Assembly: GCA_028286505.1 (NCBI GenBank)
Contig: JAQBRK010000015.1
Coordinates: forward strand, 1 to 6,282
Origin: Parcubacteria group bacterium
GTDB lineage: Bacteria; Patescibacteriota; Minisyncoccia; Phycocordibacterales; Phycocordibacteraceae
Direction: 5' to 3'
Length of the DNA stretch: 6,282 nt
Part shown: piece by piece, positions 1 to 5,020 of the stretch
Numbering within the stretch: position 1 is the first letter of the stretch
Layout: each line of letters starts with the position of its first letter
The notes under the pieces: model-generated
The model's input: only the letters and a program-made list of their open reading frames with translations
What the model was told of the DNA's origin: nothing
The model's database searches: none
Made by a program: the position numbers and the translations under genes

Positions 1-1
1 T

Positions 2-466
2 CTGCTTATTGCGGCCGTTGCCGCTCTGACCATCGCGTCGCCTGCCTTCGCCGCCGATCAGCCCGTCTTCCCCAGCCCCTGGGGTCCCGGCGCCCTCAAT
101 GAGCGAAAGCTCGACGAAGCTCAGCGACGGCTCGAAGAAGTCAACGAACGGATTCAGTTCGAATCGCTAACGCTTCACATGATGGCGATCACCAAAGATC
201 TGGCGACTCAACTCGATGCCCTCGACATGCAGACCAAGCAGGTGAAAGAAACCTGCCAAACCTTCGTCGAGCTTACGCCGCGAGTCCAAGATCTCGCCAT
301 CACGCAAGCGGCCGCCGAGTATCTAGTAGCCAAAAAAGCGACTGGGAATTCGTTCTACGCCGAGTCTGCACTCAACGACGGCGTCACCAAGATCGTCGCC
401 ATCCGAAACACCGCCGCTCGCTGCAAACGCCTCCTCAGCTCTTCTCCAGAGGTTCCGGCCAACTAG
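2..466 (+). CDS. Small exported helical protein of unknown function, 5' end missing
   Basis: The reading frame is open from the left edge to a TAG stop and gives 154 residues, so the true start lies outside the window. The first ~18 residues are hydrophobic and alanine-rich (LLIAAVAALTIASPAFAADQ) and look like the end of a Sec signal peptide, with a likely signal peptidase I site after AFA or FAA. A proline-rich stretch follows (VFPSPWGPG). Residues ~32-85 are charged and heptad-like (LNERKLDEAQRRLEEVNERI) and are predicted helical or coiled coil. There are two cysteines, near window residues 85 and 141, which could form a disulfide outside the cytoplasm. I recognise no family. An internal ATG at 179 is not the start, because coding character and the signal peptide extend upstream of it. 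The protein is probably periplasmic or secreted. A strong terminator follows directly, so this is the last gene of its transcript. Confidence 0.8.
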   Translation: MLIAAVAALTIASPAFAADQPVFPSPWGPGALNERKLDEAQRRLEEVNERIQFESLTLHMMAITKDLATQLDALDMQTKQVKETCQTFVELTPRVQDLAITQAAAEYLVAKKATGNSFYAESALNDGVTKIVAIRNTAARCKRLLSSSPEVPAN

Positions 467-470
467 GCCA

Positions 471-525
471 GCCGCCGTTCGTATCTTTCGCACTTTGCGA
501 TTGATACGACGGCGGTTTTGTTTTT
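471..525 (+). terminator. Rho-independent terminator after the exported-protein gene
   Basis: A long hairpin starts five bases after the stop codon. The outer arms are 472-485 and 503-515: CCGCCGT pairs with ACGGCGG and CGTATC with GATACG, with one bulged T. An inner 5-bp stem TCGCA/TGCGA (488-492 and 496-500) has a CTT loop. The T-rich run TTTTGTTTTT (516-525) follows immediately, as expected of an intrinsic terminator on the plus strand. It separates this gene from the oxidase downstream. Confidence 0.88.
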
Positions 526-533
526 CATCGCGC

Positions 534-539
534 TATACT
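534..539 (+). promoter_or_regulatory. -10 box of the FAD oxidase gene, probably leaderless
   Basis: TATACT matches the sigma70 -10 consensus at five of six positions and ends eight bases before the ATG at 548. Transcription would then start at or within about two bases of the start codon. The bases between (aatttcca) contain no Shine-Dalgarno sequence, which supports a leaderless mRNA. I see no good -35 at normal spacing, because that position falls inside the preceding terminator stem (about 511-516). Confidence 0.6.
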
Positions 540-547
540 AATTTCCA

Positions 548-2206
548 ATGGATGATTTGAAATCACGCCTTGCGAAGGCAATCATAGGCGACGTAACTAA
601 CGACAGCGCGACACTCATGAAGATGAGTCGCGATACGAGCGTGTTCACGCGCACACCTTCCGTGGTCGTGTACCCGAAAGACGCGAAAGACGTTTCAGCG
701 CTCGTGAAAGTAGTGAGCGCTGCAAAAGCGACAGGAGAAGACGTTTCGGTTACGGCGCGCTCGGCCGGTACCGATATGTCGGGCGGCCCGCTCACGCATT
801 CCGTGCTCGCGGTGTTCACGAAATACATGAATAAGGTCATCGAAGTCGGCGACGGGTACGCCATTACCGAGCCAGGCGTATTCTACCGGGACTTCGAGAA
901 ACAAACCCTCGCCAAAGGTGATCAGATCCTTCCCTCCTATCCGGCCTCGCGCGAAATAGCGGCGATGGGCGGCATTTTGAATAACAACTCCGGCGGCGAA
1001 CGCACGCTCGAATACGGAAAGACCGAACGGTACGTCGAGGAAGTCGATGTCGTTCTTGCAGACGGGACCCTTACGACTTTTAAAGCACTCGGCCCGGACG
1101 AGCTCGAGGAAAAGAAGAAGCTCAACACGCTCGAAGGAGATATTTATCGCAAGATGTCAGCGCTCATCATCGATAATCGCGATGCGATAGCGGCAGCGAA
1201 GCCGAAGGTTTCTAAGAATTCAGCAGGCTACGCGCTCTGGGACGTATTCGACATCGAGAACGGCACCTTCAACCTGGCGAAGCTCATTTGCGGCGCGCAG
1301 GGAACGCTTGCACTCACTACGAAGATGAAGCTGAAGCTCGTGAAGCAGCAAGGCTATCGCTCCATGCTCGTGGTGTTCCTCAAGGATCTGGATACCCTCC
1401 CTGAGATAGTGCGCCGCGTACTTCCCTTCAACCCGGAAAGCTTCGAGAGCTACGACGACCAGACCTTCAAACTCGCAGTGAAGTTCATGCCGCAGATGCT
1501 TTCGCAGATGGGCCTAGCGCGCGCTGCGCGCTTGGGGATTTCATTCCTTCCCGAGATGGCGATGGTCCTCGAGGGTGGCGTACCAAAGCTCGTGCTTATG
1601 GCCGAGTTTTCCGAAGACTCGCATGCGGAAGCGCTCGCCATGGCGAAGAAAGCATCGGACGCGCTCAAAGACCTCGGCCTGCAAACCTCGATAAAGAAGG
1701 ACGAACGTTCCGCGGAGAAGTACTGGGTGGTGCGTCGCGAAAGCTTCGCTCTCTTGCGTAAGAACGTGCACGGCCTCTACGCGGCCCCCTTCATCGATGA
1801 CTTCGTCGTACCACCTGACTCCTATCCGCAATTCCTGCCGGAATTGAATGCCCTGCTCGATCTCTATAGGGACAAATTCATTTATACGATAGCGGGCCAT
1901 ATCGGGAACGGTAACTTTCATATCATCCCGCTCATGGATCTCACCAAGCCCGAGATTCGTCAGATAATTCTCGACCTATCTCCCAAAGTGTACGAGCTCG
2001 TCATTAAATACGGCGGCTCGACTACGGGAGAGCACAATGACGGCATCATTCGCACACCGTATCTCCCTCTTATGTTCGGTACCAAAATAGTTGAACTCTT
2101 CCTCGAGACGAAGAAGATATTCGACCCGCAGAACATCTTTAATCCCGGGAAAAAAGTGAACGGCTCGTTCGCCGCGATTAAGGACGACATGATCACGCAT
2201 TTATAA
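548..2206 (+). CDS. FAD-binding oxidase, D-lactate dehydrogenase / glycolate oxidase (GlcD/YdiJ-like) family
   Basis: This 552-residue flavoprotein of the VAO/PCMH fold probably oxidises a 2-hydroxyacid such as D-lactate, glycolate or D-2-hydroxyglutarate. The N-terminal FAD-binding domain (~residues 35-260) begins with SVVVYPKDAKDV, carries the pyrophosphate-binding loop RSAGTDMSGG (71-80) and NNNSGG (145-150), and ends with GAQGTLALTT (249-258). The C-terminal FAD-oxidase domain (~270-540) has RRESFALLR (396-404), HIGNGNFH (451-458, the typical metal/substrate histidine motif), GEHNDG (494-499, the GEHGxG position) and FDPQNIFNPGK (525-535). GEHNDG followed by IIRTPYL resembles the YdiJ-type group, whose members usually continue into a C-terminal Fe-S (CCG) domain. 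That domain is absent here and the gene stops just after NPGK. There is no signal peptide or membrane span, so the enzyme is cytoplasmic or peripheral. It appears to be transcribed alone from a promoter abutting its ATG. Leucine codons are mostly CTC/CTT. The exact substrate cannot be read from the sequence. Confidence 0.93.
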   Translation: MDDLKSRLAKAIIGDVTNDSATLMKMSRDTSVFTRTPSVVVYPKDAKDVSALVKVVSAAKATGEDVSVTARSAGTDMSGGPLTHSVLAVFTKYMNKVIEVGDGYAITEPGVFYRDFEKQTLAKGDQILPSYPASREIAAMGGILNNNSGGERTLEYGKTERYVEEVDVVLADGTLTTFKALGPDELEEKKKLNTLEGDIYRKMSALIIDNRDAIAAAKPKVSKNSAGYALWDVFDIENGTFNLAKLICGAQGTLALTTKMKLKLVKQQGYRSMLVVFLKDLDTLPEIVRRVLPFNPESFESYDDQTFKLAVKFMPQMLSQMGLARAARLGISFLPEMAMVLEGGVPKLVLMAEFSEDSHAEALAMAKKASDALKDLGLQTSIKKDERSAEKYWVVRRESFALLRKNVHGLYAAPFIDDFVVPPDSYPQFLPELNALLDLYRDKFIYTIAGHIGNGNFHIIPLMDLTKPEIRQIILDLSPKVYELVIKYGGSTTGEHNDGIIRTPYLPLMFGTKIVELFLETKKIFDPQNIFNPGKKVNGSFAAIKDDMITHL

Positions 2207-2207
2207 A

Positions 2208-2251
2208 AAAGGCCGGACATGTTTTCGTGAGAAAACAGAGGTCCGGCCTTT
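2208..2251. terminator. Bidirectional terminator between convergent genes
   Basis: The arms AAAGGCCGGAC (2208-2218) and GTCCGGCCTTT (2241-2251) pair perfectly over 11 bp. An inner stem GTTTTC/GAAAAC (2221-2226 and 2231-2236) closes a GTGA loop. On the minus strand the hairpin is followed by six Ts (complement of 2205-2210), making a strong intrinsic terminator for the gene at 2272-3111 that reaches into the last codons of the oxidase gene. On the plus strand only three Ts follow, so termination of the oxidase transcript may be weaker. Confidence 0.88.
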
Positions 2252-2271
2252 GAGTCGTTCTTCGTTCGCAA

Positions 2272-3111
2272 TCAGCCCGTAAAGGGCACCACCCAGCTGC
2301 CCTTCTGACGGTCGGCCTTGTTGAAGACCTTGACCATCTTGGCCATCTGCGGCTGACAGCCCGAGGATTGACAGAAGCCGATGACCGGCGTGGTACTGGT
2401 GAGAGGCAGGAGGTTCGGGTCGAGGGAATCCGTGACGAGGACGATCAGGTCGATCGGCTGCGTCTCGAGCGCGTGGAGTGCGCCCGGAAGCCCCGGCCAC
2501 TTGACGTTGAAGCGCCACAGACCCGACTCGTTGCGGTACTCCACCATGCCGGTCCGGGTGTAGATCCAGATCGGCGCGAGAGTTTTTCCCTGACGGTCGA
2601 GCGCCAGATTGTACTGGACGGCGGTGTCCAGATTCTTCTGACGCCCCGGGCCGCCATCGACGAGGATGGCCGCATGGGTCGTCCTGCCGATCCGCTCCAC
2701 GGTCCGGTTGATGTCCGCCGGGATGGCGGACACGTCCGGGATGCGCAGATTTTGGCCGGGGTCGAGCGTGCTGGCCTGGGCGATGTTCAGACGGGTGTTG
2801 CAGTAGTAAGCGCCCGGCCGCGGCCAGTTCTTCCCGGTGCAGCTGTCGTTGAAGTGCGCGCCGAGCTCCCTGTCGTTGAACGCCGCGAGCATCAGGCCCG
2901 GAACGCGCCCGTGGATGTCGCCGATGGTGGCGAGATCCTGACCACGCAGGACGGTGTAAGTCACCGAAGCGGCGGCCGGCCGATGCCAGGTCTGTTGTTT
3001 GGGCGTCGAAAGCAGGATGACCGCGATAGCGATGAGAGCGACCAGCGCGGTGCCGATGATGATGGCATTTTTCTGTTTTGCCGGTGTCATGTCATTCCAA
3101 GCGTGCGTCAT
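2272..3111 (-). CDS. Single-pass membrane protein with LysM-like domain and possible degenerate vWA-like domain
   Basis: 279 residues, no family recognised with certainty. A short cytoplasmic N-terminus (1-13) precedes one membrane segment at ~14-35 (NAIIIGTALVALIAIAVILL). This is probably a signal anchor, leaving the rest outside the membrane. Residues ~51-126 look like a divergent LysM: YTVLRGQDLATIGDIHG at the start and LDPGQNLRIPDV at the end. They are split by an insertion holding Cys91 and Cys104. LysM domains bind peptidoglycan glycans, so envelope attachment is a reasonable inference. Residues ~130-270 alternate hydrophobic strands and helices (AAILVDGGPG, APIWIYTRT, DLIVLVTDSLD, TPVIGFC), resembling a vWA fold. 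The MIDAS DxSxS would fall at DGGPG (from Asp152) and lacks its serines, though Asp228 sits at the later aspartate. A CQSSGC pair lies at 247-252. The start is fixed by a perfect SD. Hand counts of 60-base lines within it give 70, 67 and 55% GC, against 48-57% in neighbours. Confidence 0.8.
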   Translation of the reverse strand: MTHAWNDMTPAKQKNAIIIGTALVALIAIAVILLSTPKQQTWHRPAAASVTYTVLRGQDLATIGDIHGRVPGLMLAAFNDRELGAHFNDSCTGKNWPRPGAYYCNTRLNIAQASTLDPGQNLRIPDVSAIPADINRTVERIGRTTHAAILVDGGPGRQKNLDTAVQYNLALDRQGKTLAPIWIYTRTGMVEYRNESGLWRFNVKWPGLPGALHALETQPIDLIVLVTDSLDPNLLPLTSTTPVIGFCQSSGCQPQMAKMVKVFNKADRQKGSWVVPFTG

Positions 3112-3119
3112 AGAGTGCC

Positions 3120-3126
3120 CCTCCTT
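3120..3126 (-). promoter_or_regulatory. Strong Shine-Dalgarno site for the LysM-like gene
   Basis: Read on the minus strand, AAGGAGG lies eight bases before the ATG at 3111. It matches the full anti-SD consensus and fixes the start. It contrasts with the FAD oxidase and cydB genes, which have no SD. Confidence 0.9.
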
Positions 3127-3189
3127 GAGGCGAATGCGGGTGAAGAAAGGAACGAATACGCCCTTTGCTCACCCAAAAAAATGGGGAAA

Positions 3190-3204
3190 ACGGCTGCTAG
3201 CCGT
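3190..3204 (-). other. Short hairpin in the 5' leader of the LysM-like gene
   Basis: On the minus strand ACGGCT and AGCCGT form a 6-bp stem around a three-base loop, followed by three Ts and then Cs. It lies a dozen or so bases past the predicted transcription start, in an otherwise gene-free leader. Just downstream, CCCA and TGGG arms flank a homopolymer run (3172-3185). It could be a weak attenuator or an mRNA-stabilising 5' structure. The stem and T-run are both too short to call a terminator. Confidence 0.3.
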
Positions 3205-3222
3205 GCAACGCGTAGTAACTTT

Positions 3223-3250
3223 ATTATGCATAAAATAGTCTTCCTGTCAA
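3223..3250 (-). promoter_or_regulatory. Sigma70-type promoter for the LysM-like gene
   Basis: On the minus strand a perfect -35 TTGACA (3250-3245) is followed after 16 bases by CATAAT (3228-3223), five of six matches to TATAAT, with an AT-rich spacer. Transcription would begin near 3216, leaving a 5' leader of about 105 bases before the ATG at 3111. An alternative -10, TAATAA at 3226-3221 with an 18-base spacer, is possible. Confidence 0.72.
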
Positions 3251-3290
3251 CCACACTCCCGCACTTGAGAGAGACGTTCATACTCAACGC

Positions 3291-3378
3291 GACAGTAACG
3301 CAATTACCCCGTCTCCTATTCTTTGTATAAAACCTAGGCGGAAACATAGCGATGCATCGCTATGTTTCCGTTACTGTC
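3291..3378. repeat. 10-bp inverted repeat flanking the palindrome
   Basis: GACAGTAACG (3291-3300) and CGTTACTGTC (3369-3378) are exact reverse complements. They enclose 68 bases that include most of the 32-bp palindrome, and the right arm overlaps its last two bases. The pair could form a larger cruciform or two competing RNA folds. No gene lies in it. The rest of 3251-3338 shows nothing else I can identify. Confidence 0.6.
3339..3370 (-). terminator. Perfect 32-bp palindrome, candidate transcript end for cydB
   Basis: CGGAAACATAGCGATG (3339-3354) is followed without a gap by its exact reverse complement (3355-3370). As RNA it would form a long stem with a tight TGCA tetraloop. It begins 11 bases beyond the cydB stop codon. 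On the minus strand the four Ts come only after a seven-base spacer (GCCTAGG is the intervening sequence on that strand), so it is not a textbook intrinsic terminator. It could also be a protein-binding palindrome or a 3'-end-stabilising hairpin. Confidence 0.5.
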
Positions 3379-3381
3379 CAT

Positions 3382-4407
3382 TTATTCTCCGTACGCTTCC
3401 GAGCGGTTCGGATGGTCGCTTCTGCCGAACACTTTATGGAGATAGAAGTTATACGCGAGGACTATGGGAATGAGCGGCCCGAGACCAAAGAGCATGAATT
3501 CAAGTGTCTGTCGGCTCGAGGCTGCTTCGAAGATGGTGAGCGACCCGGGGATGACGTACGGGAATATGCCGACCAGCATGCCGAGCATAGCGAGAATGAA
3601 AATGATCATGCAGAGCGTATGGAGATTACCGCCAGTGTGTTTCCGGAACACGAGGATAATGACCCAGAGCGAGAAGACGCCGATGAGGCCCGCAATGGCG
3701 AAGAGAACATAATTGGTCGGGTACATCGTCCACCGCGCGAAGAAGAGATAGCTCCTTGAGGGGAGGAAGAGCGTGGCGGCAAGAAGTGCTGCTCCGGTGA
3801 TAGCTCCCGTAATGAGGATGCGCATAAAGGTGCCCGGCTTCGTCTCCTTCCCCGTCTTCTTGATAAGGAACGCGTAGCCCACGAACACGTAGCTCATAAC
3901 GACACCCACCGTAACGATAAGCGAAAGCGGCGTGATGAAATCGAATGCGGTTCCCGCGAAATAGCCATCGGCAATTTGTATACCCGAAAGAAGGCCGCCC
4001 ACCGCAAGCCCCTGCCCCACCGCCGCAAGCAAGGAACCGACACCGAACATGAGGCTCCACAATCTTTTCTTCACCGAGAACGCGTGGAATTCGAACGACG
4101 CGGCACGCAAGATGAGTCCGAAGAGCATGACCATCACGGGAATATAGAGCGCGGAGAGAATAACGCCGTAGGCGGTTGGGAATGCGCCGAAGAGCATGCC
4201 GGCGGCAACGATGAGCCAGGTTTCGTTCGCGTCCCATATGGGGCCCATCGTGTGCATCATGAGCGAACGCTCGTCTTCCTTTATGGGAAGAAGCGAAAGC
4301 ACCCCGAGACCGAGATCGGCGCCATCGAGGAGAATATAGAGCGCGACCATGAGACAAATGGCTGCGAACCAGAGCGTTGCGAGAACGGGATCGGTGAGAA
4401 ACTCCAT
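3382..4407 (-). CDS. cydB: Cytochrome bd oxidase subunit II
   Basis: 341-residue polytopic membrane protein that pairs with CydA to form the quinol:O2 oxidoreductase of the cytoplasmic membrane. The N-terminus MEFLTDPVLATLWFAAICLM is typical of CydB. Family signatures are clear: LLDGADLGLG (26-35), the diagnostic GPIWDANETWLI (55-66) with Trp and Asp-x-Asn-Glu, LILRAASFEF (98-107) and the QGLAVGG region (from Gln132). About eight hydrophobic spans follow, with a basic C-terminal tail. It is somewhat shorter than the E. coli protein (~379 residues) and appears complete. The ATG at 4407 fits the family N-terminus; the frame stays open upstream to 4749, but that part has no CydB character. No SD precedes the ATG, and a -10-like box sits six bases before it, so translation is probably leaderless. 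It does not follow cydA directly: a plus-strand gene lies between them, so it needs its own promoter. Confidence 0.95.
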   Translation of the reverse strand: MEFLTDPVLATLWFAAICLMVALYILLDGADLGLGVLSLLPIKEDERSLMMHTMGPIWDANETWLIVAAGMLFGAFPTAYGVILSALYIPVMVMLFGLILRAASFEFHAFSVKKRLWSLMFGVGSLLAAVGQGLAVGGLLSGIQIADGYFAGTAFDFITPLSLIVTVGVVMSYVFVGYAFLIKKTGKETKPGTFMRILITGAITGAALLAATLFLPSRSYLFFARWTMYPTNYVLFAIAGLIGVFSLWVIILVFRKHTGGNLHTLCMIIFILAMLGMLVGIFPYVIPGSLTIFEAASSRQTLEFMLFGLGPLIPIVLAYNFYLHKVFGRSDHPNRSEAYGE

Positions 4408-4413
4408 GGAAGA

Positions 4414-4419
4414 AGTATC
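4414..4419 (-). promoter_or_regulatory. -10-like box of cydB, probably leaderless
   Basis: On the minus strand GATACT ends six bases before the cydB ATG, placing the transcription start at about the A of ATG. The following bases (tcttcc) are not an SD. The element closely resembles the TATACT before the FAD oxidase gene. A TTGTCA (4445-4440) lies 20 bases upstream, longer than the normal 16-18, so the -35 assignment is weak. Confidence 0.45.
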
Positions 4420-4438
4420 GCACGGAGGCGTTCTGCTT

Positions 4439-4467
4439 TTGACAAAATTATTTTCTATAGGTACTTT
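4439..4467 (+). promoter_or_regulatory. Promoter of the 142-residue orphan gene, divergent to cydB
   Basis: A perfect -35 TTGACA (4439-4444) is followed after an AT-rich 17-base spacer by TACTTT (4462-4467), a poor -10 (three of six). Transcription would start near 4474 and leave a leader of about 70 bases. The -35 overlaps the TTGTCA that could serve cydB on the other strand, so both genes may share this control region. Confidence 0.5.
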
Positions 4468-4479
4468 GAGGCCTGAAAT

Positions 4480-4516
4480 CCAGCGCGATGCTGGTCCTCC
4501 GGGAATCCTTTCCGGA
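4480..4516 (+). other. Two small hairpins in the leader of the orphan gene
   Basis: CCAGC/GCTGG (4480-4484 and 4490-4494) forms a 5-bp stem with a five-base loop. TCCGGGAA/TTTCCGGA (4498-4505 and 4509-4516) forms an 8-bp stem with one G-T pair and a TCC loop. Neither is followed by a T-run, so they are leader structure rather than terminators. Any regulatory role is a guess. Confidence 0.35.
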
Positions 4517-4533
4517 TGTACACTCCAGCGATT

Positions 4534-4539
4534 GGAGAG
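4534..4539 (+). promoter_or_regulatory. Shine-Dalgarno site fixing the start of the orphan gene
   Basis: GGAGAG lies four bases before the ATG at 4544 (GGAG six bases before it). This is normal SD spacing. It selects this ATG over upstream in-frame ATGs such as 4349 that fall inside cydB. Confidence 0.75.
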
Positions 4540-4543
4540 ACCC

Positions 4544-4972
4544 ATGAACCCTGAGAAGAAGTCGTTTGATGCTCTCGATCTTAAGGCCGTCGCCTTACTC
4601 GAGATGATGGTCGACCGCCTGATCGAGCACTTGAAACTCGAAGAGGCGGTGCCCGTATATATCTGTATGGACTTCAGCGGGACCGGCCTGTACGAAACTC
4701 CGAGACCTGCCGAACGTGAGTTGTCTGGACTATTCAAGATCTGGAACACAAGGGTTAGGTTCCGACTCTACGCTGCCGATTTGAGCAGCGAACGGGTAGC
4801 CATGGAGGTCACCTTTTCACTTCCGTCTGCAGGAAAGGACGTGTATCACGGAGAGAAAGGCGCTGGGATTTTCTTCTTCGAGAAGAACGTCTGGAGATTC
4901 TTTGGCACCTCGCTCCAAACGAATATGCTCGGATACCTTGCAGGACACCAGAAGCTGTTCGCCCGAACATAG
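4544..4972 (+). CDS. Hypothetical 142-residue protein between cydB and cydA
   Basis: A soluble protein of no family I recognise. It starts MNPEKKSFDALDLKAVALLE and ends QKLFART. The N-terminal ~40 residues look helical (DLKAVALLEMMVDRLIEHLKLEE). The remainder suggests a mixed or beta-rich domain, with strands such as VPVYICMDFSG, RVRFRLYAADL, RVAMEVTFSLP and GAGIFFFEKNVWRFFG. There is a single cysteine and no membrane span or signal peptide, so it is probably cytoplasmic. It has its own -35/-10, SD and a hairpin after its stop. It lies on the strand opposite to cydB and cydA, diverging from the first and converging with the second. Codon use is unremarkable, and no insertion-sequence ends or target duplications are visible around it. 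The reality of the gene rests on its signals and the protein-like composition. Confidence 0.75.
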   Translation: MNPEKKSFDALDLKAVALLEMMVDRLIEHLKLEEAVPVYICMDFSGTGLYETPRPAERELSGLFKIWNTRVRFRLYAADLSSERVAMEVTFSLPSAGKDVYHGEKGAGIFFFEKNVWRFFGTSLQTNMLGYLAGHQKLFART

Positions 4973-4980
4973 CGACGCAT

Positions 4981-5017
4981 ACGCCGCCCCAGTAACCGAA
5001 GGGTGAACAGGCGGCGT
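4981..5017. terminator. Hairpin between the convergent ends of the orphan gene and cydA
   Basis: ACGCCGCC (4981-4988) and GGCGGCGT (5010-5017) form a GC-rich 8-bp stem, with a possible small inner ACC/GGT pairing in the 21-base loop. It sits in the 48 bases between the two stop codons, so it probably ends both transcripts. There is no real T-run on either strand, so it is not a textbook intrinsic terminator. Confidence 0.6.
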
Positions 5018-5020
5018 TAG

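Noticed and set aside
179..466. Start of the first gene at the ATG at 179
   Set aside because: The frame is open to the window edge and encodes a signal peptide followed by a helical region upstream of this ATG, so 179 is internal.
2368..3330. Long open frame (320 codons) on the plus strand opposite the LysM-like gene
   Set aside because: It is rich in Arg, Asp, Glu and Val, as expected of the antisense of a GC-rich gene, and has no recognisable motif. The minus-strand frame has a perfect SD, a promoter, a membrane segment and a terminator.
3326..3331. Plus-strand TATAAA as a promoter
   Set aside because: No -35 lies at suitable spacing, and no plus-strand gene lies downstream; the open frames there are antisense to cydB.
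3976..4476. Plus-strand open frame (166 codons) opposite cydB
   Set aside because: It is charged, His/Glu/Arg-rich sequence typical of the antisense of a membrane protein gene, with no initiation signals.
4349..4543. Upstream in-frame extension of the orphan gene into cydB
   Set aside because: The segment overlaps the cydB start region antisense. A good SD precedes the ATG at 4544, and the promoter lies inside the extension.
4408..4749. Upstream in-frame extension of cydB to an ATG at 4749
   Set aside because: The added residues lack CydB character and are antisense to the orphan gene. The family N-terminus starts exactly at the ATG at 4407.
4966..4980. AACATAGCGACGCAT resembles AACATAGCGATGCAT in the palindrome at 3343-3357
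   Set aside because: Only 15 bases with one mismatch. The copy here includes the stop codon of the orphan gene and is not part of a palindrome, so chance is the simplest explanation.
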